From contig CAIKNA010000285.1 of assembly GCA_903828645.1 (NCBI GenBank), positions 1 to 64,000 of the forward strand: a stretch of 64,000 nucleotides of DNA, read 5' to 3'. Made by a program: the position numbers and the translations under genes. Positions 59,577 through 64,000 of the stretch are shown one piece after another (the first letter of the stretch is position 1; every line of letters begins with the position of its first letter). Source of the stretch: an uncultured Bacteroidales bacterium (GTDB lineage: Bacteria > Bacteroidota > Bacteroidia > Bacteroidales > FEN-979). A model generated the notes under the pieces. The model made no database searches. It was not told the DNA's origin and was given only the letters and a program-made list of their open reading frames with translations.

Positions 59577-60857
59577 ATGAACATTCTTCTGCTTGGCTCG
59601 GGAGGCCGCGAGCATGCGCTGGCATGGAAACTTTCCCAAAGCCCCCTGCTGTCCAACCTGTTTATTGCACCCGGCAATGCCGGAACATTACAATTTGGAA
59701 CCAACCTTGCCTTGTCCCTGAACGATTTCGATGAGATAAAAATAGCCGTCCTTAAACACCAGGTCAACATGGTGGTAGTTGGCCCTGAAGATCCCCTGGT
59801 GAACGGCATTCACGATTTCTTCCTGTCCGACCCCGACATCCGGCAGGTTCCGGTAATCGGCCCGGTAAAAAAAGCTGCCATGCTCGAAGGCAGTAAGGAT
59901 TTTGCAAAACAGTTCATGAACAGGCATGGAATACCCACTGCCAGGCATCAGACTTTCAGCAAACCGACCATTTCCGATGGGATCGATTTCCTTCACACAC
60001 TAAGGCCGCCATATGTATTAAAAGCCGATGGTTTGGCCGCCGGCAAAGGAGTGATCATATGTAAAACGCTGGAGGAAGCCGAGAGCGAATTCACCAGGAT
60101 GCTGTTGGATTCAACATTTGGCGCTGCATCCGACAAAGTGGTAATTGAAGAATTCCTTCCCGGAATTGAACTTTCGGTTTTCATTCTTACTGATGGCAAA
60201 AACTATAAAATCCTACCCGAAGCCAAGGATTATAAAAAAATCGGTGAGGGAGATACCGGCCCCAATACAGGTGGGATGGGTTCCATATCCCCGGTAGTAT
60301 TTGCAGATGCACTCTTCATGCAGAAAGTTGAAGAACGGATCATCCGGCCGACCATGAATGGGCTTCTGTCCGAAAAAATTGATTACAAGGGATTTATCTT
60401 TTTCGGGTTGATCAAAGTTAAGGAAGATCCTTATGTAATTGAATACAACTGTCGTTTGGGCGATCCCGAAACAGAATCGGTGATACCGCGGGTCACCAGC
60501 GACCTGGTTCAATTGTTTAAGGCAGTTGCCACCCAGGCACTGGATGCCGAGACTATTTTCACCGACCCCCGTTTCACAGCTACTGTTATGCTCGTATCCG
60601 GGGGCTATCCCGGTCATTATGAAAAGGGGAACATCATTTTGGGGGAGGAGCAGGTCACAGGAAGCATGGTTTTTCATGCCGGCACTGTGCTGAACTCAGA
60701 AAATGGCGACATCACTTCCAACGGAGGACGTGTGATGGCAATCACCTCATTTGGTGAAACCATGGAGGATGCCCTTTTAAAATCCTATGAAAACGTAAAA
60801 AAAATCAATTTCAAGGGAAAATATTACCGACCCGATATCGGCTTCGACCTAACCTAA
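59577..60857 (+). CDS. purD: Phosphoribosylamine-glycine ligase
   Basis: The 426-residue ATP-grasp enzyme performs the second step of purine synthesis. It begins MNILLLGSGGREHALAWKL, with PEDPLVNGI, VLKADGLAAGKGV and the ATP-grasp GDTGPNTGGMGSISP. EYNCRLGDPETE supplies metal ligands. It directly follows the glycosyltransferase (6 bp), so both may share a transcript without sharing a pathway. Confidence 0.97.
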   Translation: MNILLLGSGGREHALAWKLSQSPLLSNLFIAPGNAGTLQFGTNLALSLNDFDEIKIAVLKHQVNMVVVGPEDPLVNGIHDFFLSDPDIRQVPVIGPVKKAAMLEGSKDFAKQFMNRHGIPTARHQTFSKPTISDGIDFLHTLRPPYVLKADGLAAGKGVIICKTLEEAESEFTRMLLDSTFGAASDKVVIEEFLPGIELSVFILTDGKNYKILPEAKDYKKIGEGDTGPNTGGMGSISPVVFADALFMQKVEERIIRPTMNGLLSEKIDYKGFIFFGLIKVKEDPYVIEYNCRLGDPETESVIPRVTSDLVQLFKAVATQALDAETIFTDPRFTATVMLVSGGYPGHYEKGNIILGEEQVTGSMVFHAGTVLNSENGDITSNGGRVMAITSFGETMEDALLKSYENVKKINFKGKYYRPDIGFDLT

Positions 60858-60878
60858 CACTTAAAACTTAACTTTAAA

Positions 60879-61874
60879 GTGTTTATCAAATTTTTCAAAT
60901 CCAGCTTTTTTATCCAGTATCTCGTTATCGGGATTACAGGGTTATGCCTTTGGATCAGCGCGTTCATTACCCCGCCGGGAATGCCTGCACCGGAGGGTCC
61001 TGTTCCGCTCTATTCCCTTTGCTATCAAATGTTTCACGGCATGCCGCTTCTGGCAACCGTAATTGGTTTTTGCCTGCTGCTGGCAGAAACGTACTGGCTG
61101 ACCCGGATTCTCAGTCACCACGAGCTTGTTCTGAAAAACTCCTCCCTTTCAGCGCTTGTTTTCCTGGTGATGATGAGTTTCCTGCCCGACCAGCTTACCC
61201 TCAACCCTATCAACATTGCCCTGGGATTTATGATCCTCATTCTTCATCATCTTTTAATCTCCTACAACAAGCCCGAACACCTCGACAGGATTTTCGCCGC
61301 AGGATTTTTTACTGCCATTGCCAGCATGTTTTATCTACCTTTCATCCTGTGGTTTGTATTCGTAATTGTGAGTTTCCTGGTTTTCCGTGCAGGCAACTGG
61401 CGCGCCTGGATGGCCGCTTTTATCGGGCTCATCACGCCATTCCTATACCTGGCTGTCTGGCATTTCTGGCACAATGAACTGGTCGTCAAAGCGCTGGAAT
61501 TCCCAATTTTTTTTGGTCATTTCCTTGTTTTCCCAAATCCGTTTCACGCCGACTTCTGGATGTTGTCGGGCTTTACACTGCTTCTGGCCCTGTGGGGTAT
61601 TTTCCTTTTCCAGGGAGGGCCTCAAAAAACGGTCGAGATCAGGGTTAAAACAAACATTCTGCTCTGGACCCTTGTTTTCACCCTGCTCTCTTTTGTCTTT
61701 TCCAGGTCGATGGCCATTTTTCACCCTGCACTGGCCATGCCGGCTCTGGCCATGGTCATAACAGGTACCCTGATAGGGTTAAAAAAGACCCGTGTCGCCG
61801 AGACGATCCTGCTGGTGTACTTCTTCAGTGTTTTGCTCAACAACCTGTTTATTCATAATTATATTTACCATTGA
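60879..61874 (+). CDS. DUF6427-type polytopic membrane protein
   Basis: The 331-residue protein has about nine hydrophobic helices and the N-terminus FIKFFKSSFFIQYLVIGITG. It resembles the DUF6427 family found in Bacteroidota, and its function is unknown. The apparent initiation codon is GTG 60879. It lies between purD and rnhB in a compact plus-strand series. Confidence 0.7.
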   Translation: MFIKFFKSSFFIQYLVIGITGLCLWISAFITPPGMPAPEGPVPLYSLCYQMFHGMPLLATVIGFCLLLAETYWLTRILSHHELVLKNSSLSALVFLVMMSFLPDQLTLNPINIALGFMILILHHLLISYNKPEHLDRIFAAGFFTAIASMFYLPFILWFVFVIVSFLVFRAGNWRAWMAAFIGLITPFLYLAVWHFWHNELVVKALEFPIFFGHFLVFPNPFHADFWMLSGFTLLLALWGIFLFQGGPQKTVEIRVKTNILLWTLVFTLLSFVFSRSMAIFHPALAMPALAMVITGTLIGLKKTRVAETILLVYFFSVLLNNLFIHNYIYH

Positions 61875-61886
61875 TGAACGTTAAAA

Positions 61887-62468
61887 ATGCTTCTCAGCCA
61901 CTTTTCTCAAAACCTTTCAGAGGCAGGATGTGACGAAGCGGGGCGGGGATGCCTTGCAGGACCTGTATTTGCAGCCGCGGTGATCCTTCCCCACGATTTC
62001 AGGGATGAACTTCTGACCGATTCAAAACAGCTGTCCGAAAAGCAACGCGACAGACTGCGTCCTGTCATTGAAGCCAATGCCATCGCCTGGGCCGTTGCCA
62101 GTGTGGAAGCCGGGACCATCGACGAGATCAACATCCTCCGGGCATCCCTCCTTGCAATGCATCTTGCCATTGGTCATCTTAACATACAACCTCAGTTGCT
62201 GCTGATAGATGGCAACCGCTTTAATCCCTACCCCGGTATTCCACACCAATGTATCGTGAAGGGAGATGAAAAATTTTTGTCCATTGCGGCTGCATCGGTT
62301 CTGGCCAAAACCTACCGTGATTCCTTCATGAAGCAGATCCACGAAGAATACCCGGTTTACGGCTGGAGCAACAACAAGGGCTATCCTTCGAAAAAGCACC
62401 GGGAAATCATCGCCCTCTATGGAATTACACCATATCACCGCAAAACCTTCAGGATGATCGGGAAGTGA
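61887..62468 (+). CDS. rnhB: Ribonuclease HII
   Basis: The 193-residue enzyme cleaves RNA in RNA-DNA hybrids and single ribonucleotides in DNA. Motifs are [20 protein letters not shown] with the first catalytic Asp-Glu, [19 protein letters not shown], and the C-terminal [39 protein letters not shown] is the usual end. All catalytic acidic residues are present. Confidence 0.96.
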   Translation: MLLSHFSQNLSEAGCDEAGRGCLAGPVFAAAVILPHDFRDELLTDSKQLSEKQRDRLRPVIEANAIAWAVASVEAGTIDEINILRASLLAMHLAIGHLNIQPQLLLIDGNRFNPYPGIPHQCIVKGDEKFLSIAAASVLAKTYRDSFMKQIHEEYPVYGWSNNKGYPSKKHREIIALYGITPYHRKTFRMIGK

Positions 62469-62533
62469 CGGGTTGATTACCGGTAATGGAATAAGTATTG
62501 ATAATTTTTTCGCCATAACTTATTTCTTCACCC

Positions 62534-62541
62534 TACCTTTG
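62534..62541 (+). promoter_or_regulatory. -7 box TACCTTTG for the DUF3352-like gene
   Basis: A perfect TAnnTTTG box lies 28 nt before the ATG at 62570. Confidence 0.6.
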
Positions 62542-62569
62542 TCACGGTTTTTTCCAAAAAAAACCAACC

Positions 62570-64000
62570 ATGAGAAATTTCAGAACCATTCTGATCGTGT
62601 TGGCAGTAGTTGTTGCCGTGGCAGGTTTTTCCTGGCTTGGCTACGCGCTGTACAACAAGTTCCAGCGCCCCTCTGAATCTCCCTTTAATGCGATCCCAGG
62701 CAACACAGCCCTGATCATACAATTGAACAAAGCTGGCAACCTGCTCGAAGAACTCAACCGGTCAAACCTTTTGTGGAGGGCTCTGTCACGCTTTCCCGGA
62801 ATCAGTACCGTAAAAAATGAGCTTCATTATGTCGATTCGGCAAGCCGTAAAAATGAGAAAATCAATAAAATATTCCAACAATATAACATACTGGTTTCCA
62901 TCACCCTGAGTGGCCGCAACAATTTTGGGGCACTCTATCTCGCTTCCGTCTCAGGGAGAGATCCCGAATCATACATTCTTGAATTCATAAATGAAATAAA
63001 CTCCCGGAAAGCAATCCTTTCAGAAACGCCCTATTCTACAACCCGGCTGCACCGGATCCAATCAGGTGGCAGCCGTGAAGCATTTTATTTTGCCGTGCTG
63101 AAAGGGGTTTTCATGGGAAGCTTCCATGCCGACCTGGTCAAACGGGCCATCGACCGCCTCTCTCTCAACACCCCGATGGCCGCTTCCTCGGGCTTTCGAA
63201 AGGTGCAGGCTTCCTCAGGGAAAAAGGCAGATGCCAACATCTACATCAATTACCGTTTTTTCTCCCTGGTCCTTTCGAAAATAACCCGGGAGGAAAATCT
63301 CCCTGACTTGTTGAAATTTTCAAATTTCGCAGACTGGAGCGGACTCGACCTGATCATAAAAAAAGACGAACTGCTATTCAACGGAATTACAGTGGCTTCA
63401 GACAGCAACCAGCAATTCCTGTCGCTTTTCACCGATCAGAAGCCCCAGAAAAAAGAGATTGCTGCCATTATTCCCGAAAAAGCACTCTATTTTACCGCTT
63501 ACGGATGGAGTGATCCTTCGCGCTTCTGTCAAAGATTTCAAAACAGGATGCAGCATGAAGAAAATTTTACCGGCGAACAAAACGATGTCATTTCCATGAT
63601 CGACCGCTACCAGCTGAATGTCAGCGAATATTTTCTTCCATGGATCGGAAATGAAGGCTGCCTGTTTGTGATGGAGGATCCTAAATCAAATGTGGAAATC
63701 GGGTTCACTGCGTTCAGTTCACGGGATACAATGCTTACGGCCACTTCCCTTTTCGCCCTGGCGGATACGCTCGGCATCCGCTACGATTCAATTCAATTCA
63801 AAGGACATAAAATTTACAGGCTGGCATTGCCTGCTTTTATTCCATCCCTCTTCGGCGAATTATTCGGCAAATTCGATGTCAATTGCTTTACATTTTTAAA
63901 GGATTATGTGGTTTTTGCCTCTCAACCCAAATACCTTGAACCGGTAATAGAGGCAGTTTCCGAACGAGCTACCCTTGCAAAGGACCGGGTTTTTAACGAC
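62570..64000 (+). CDS. DUF3352-like secreted/membrane-anchored protein, partial
   Basis: At least 477 codons run off the right edge. The N-terminus (MRNFRTILIVLAVVVAVAGF) is a single membrane anchor or signal, followed by a large extracytoplasmic domain with no cysteine pattern or catalytic motif I can name. Conserved-looking stretches include IPGNTALIIQLNKAGNLLEE and VSEYFLPWIGNEGCLFVME, similar to DUF3352 family proteins. Function is unknown. Confidence 0.65.
   Translation, partial: MRNFRTILIVLAVVVAVAGFSWLGYALYNKFQRPSESPFNAIPGNTALIIQLNKAGNLLEELNRSNLLWRALSRFPGISTVKNELHYVDSASRKNEKINKIFQQYNILVSITLSGRNNFGALYLASVSGRDPESYILEFINEINSRKAILSETPYSTTRLHRIQSGGSREAFYFAVLKGVFMGSFHADLVKRAIDRLSLNTPMAASSGFRKVQASSGKKADANIYINYRFFSLVLSKITREENLPDLLKFSNFADWSGLDLIIKKDELLFNGITVASDSNQQFLSLFTDQKPQKKEIAAIIPEKALYFTAYGWSDPSRFCQRFQNRMQHEENFTGEQNDVISMIDRYQLNVSEYFLPWIGNEGCLFVMEDPKSNVEIGFTAFSSRDTMLTATSLFALADTLGIRYDSIQFKGHKIYRLALPAFIPSLFGELFGKFDVNCFTFLKDYVVFASQPKYLEPVIEAVSERATLAKDRVFND

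Overview
The window comes from a member of the Bacteroidota, most likely the Bacteroidales or a close uncultured relative. The evidence is gene content: PorX (type IX secretion regulator), type III glutamine synthetase, fused LpxC/FabZ, DUF4199, DUF4831, DUF6427 and FISUMP-domain proteins. It is also promoter style: many genes are preceded by the Bacteroidota -7 box TAnnTTTG, and Shine-Dalgarno sequences are few. No phage or transposase gene is present.

Layout. 1-3.8 kb: start of pdxH, a CDGSH/4Fe-4S protein, and the three-gene proton-translocating transhydrogenase (pntAA-pntAB-pntB). 3.9-11.6 kb: a small lipoprotein, rarA, kdsA, a DUF4831 protein, glnN and a sodium:solute symporter. 11.7-17.7 kb (minus strand): a surface-glycan locus with the four enzymes of GDP-D-glycero-alpha-D-manno-heptose synthesis (gmhA, hddA, gmhB, hddC), two glycosyltransferases and a DUF4199 protein, interrupted by a 55-codon nitroreductase remnant. 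17.7-18.8 kb: the SRP RNA, a yciO-type gene whose promoter lies between perfect 32-bp inverted repeats, and tRNA-Lys(TTT). 18.8-22.5 kb: an AT-rich islet bounded by a 17-bp duplication of the tRNA-Lys 3' end, carrying a TPR membrane protein, a truncated gene and an AAA_14/DUF4143 ATPase. 23-28.7 kb: AraC/GyrI regulator, membrane methyltransferase, NicO/UreH-like membrane protein, two-component system and cysC.

28.7-32.9 kb: a cell-surface protein with eleven tandem repeats of about 89 residues and a C-terminal FISUMP domain. Its signal peptide lies in a different frame. 33.1-37.5 kb: aroA, aroB, alanine dehydrogenase and an FNR-like regulator (minus strand). 37.7-43.3 kb: the divergent operon, encoding a Tat-exported ferredoxin-like subunit, an NrfD-type quinol subunit fused to an extracytoplasmic domain, a monoheme cytochrome c and a DUF2339 membrane protein, followed by a DUF2339 remnant. 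It looks like a quinone-linked electron-transfer module with no molybdenum catalytic subunit, and an FNR-type palindrome sits between it and the regulator. It is the best candidate here for an undescribed system.

43.3-53.2 kb: tsaE, porX, an HD phosphohydrolase and the lipid A cluster lpxD-lpxC/fabZ-lpxA with an ABC ATPase, then an fkbM-type methyltransferase, efp and a second lpxD. 53.2-59.6 kb: O-antigen/capsule assembly (Wzy-like, two Wzz-like, Wzx-like, glycosyltransferase). 59.6-64 kb: purD, DUF6427, rnhB and the start of a DUF3352-like protein. Arrays of 7-bp or 8-bp words fill many intergenic gaps.
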